Shown here: piece after piece, positions 54,389 to 54,570 of the stretch | Layout of the letters: every line of letters starts with the position of its first letter | How positions within the stretch are numbered: position 1 is the first letter of the stretch | Virus record (IMG/VR): IMGVR_UViG_3300040811_001385 | Location: 1-54,570 of that record | DNA length: 54,570 nt | Strand: one strand, 5' to 3' | Source: a virus | The notes under the pieces: model-generated | The model's database searches: none | What the model was told of the DNA's origin: nothing | Seen by the model: the letters and a program-made list of their open reading frames with translations, nothing else | Translations under genes and position numbers: made by a program

Positions 54389-54570
54389 GCGAACTCCAAC
54401 TGATGTATCTTCATATTCAAAATCATGATCTGCACTAATATCACTGTAAAGAGAAAGTGCGGGAGATACTACATATGAAACTCCTAAATTAACACCGTCA
54501 AAATTAATTGTATCAGATGCTAAGTTACGATCATATGAAAAATCTGCCCATGGGCGTAGCACCAATCCTT
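54377..54570 (-). CDS. Outer-membrane beta-barrel-like protein, C-terminal fragment
   Basis: The frame is open to the window edge, so only the last 63-64 residues are seen. Alternating strands (WADFSYDRN, NLGVSYVVSPALSLYSDIS, DTSVGVRFTF) end in a terminal Phe, as in outer-membrane barrels recognised by BamA. A TTG at 54565 is not a credible start because the frame continues upstream. A phage-borne barrel could act in surface remodelling or superinfection exclusion, which is inference. The N-terminus and signal peptide lie outside the window. Confidence 0.65.
   Translation of the reverse strand, partial: GLVLRPWADFSYDRNLASDTINFDGVNLGVSYVVSPALSLYSDISADHDFEYEDTSVGVRFTF

Overview
The window looks like part of a lytic T4-type (Straboviridae-like) myovirus genome from the sea. 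The DNA is AT-rich and densely packed. It encodes recognisable T4 core proteins: the baseplate wedge (gp6, gp25, gp53, gp8, a probable gp7), the hub and spike (gp5, gp27-like, gp48/gp54-like, gp26, gp51), head completion gp4, and the replication/late-transcription trio gp32-gp59-gp33. Marine-phage accessory genes are also present (PhoH, a DUF4815 virion protein, an FmdB-type zinc ribbon). A DUF1127 protein, a family typical of proteobacteria and common in alphaproteobacteria, hints at an alphaproteobacterial host, but the host cannot be fixed from this sequence.

Layout. (1) 1-19.5 kb, minus strand: tail-fibre/adhesin block. It holds a truncated acidic-repeat protein, three paralogous virion proteins of 1571, 1427 and 683 aa, a 1894-aa modular adhesin, a 399-aa fibre-like protein and a small coiled-coil protein. 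(2) 19.5-42.5 kb, minus strand: baseplate block. In transcription order it reads gp48/54-like, gp53, gp27-like, gp5 (with two peptidoglycan-hydrolase-like domains), gp25, gp6, a giant gp7-like protein with a LamG-like domain, gp8 and a 2311-aa DUF4815 protein. (3) 42.5-48.0 kb, plus strand: gp4, a conserved unknown, a tail-tube-fold protein, gp26, gp51, an EF-hand two-TM protein and a probable tape measure. (4) 48.0-54.6 kb, minus strand: a micro-protein operon with DUF1127, then gp32, gp59, gp33, a two-TM mini-protein, an unknown, a RecB/Cas4-like nuclease, a small unknown, PhoH, FmdB, two small unknowns and the C-terminal end of an outer-membrane-barrel-like protein.

Regulation follows the gene classes. 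Structural operons carry exact T4 late boxes (TATAAATA) on the correct strand at 5902, 5928, 10275, 28230, 42524 (minus) and 42995 (plus). Replication genes have sigma70-like promoters with 17-bp spacers (TTGACA...TATAAT type) at 49641, 50620, 52311 and 54360. This agrees with the presence of gp33, the late-transcription co-activator. Intrinsic terminators on the minus strand follow the 1571-aa gene, gp32 and the gene at 54049.

The most interesting signals are: (a) a U-run slippery site at the gp26/gp51 junction, with no visible start signal for gp51, suggesting a -1 frameshift fusion like lambda G/GT just upstream of the tape measure; (b) a 33-bp dyad over the gp33-gp59 promoter; (c) a compact operon of micro-proteins including DUF1127; (d) a spike with an M15 peptidase-like and a transglycosylase-like domain; (e) tandem-repeat expansions in adhesins.
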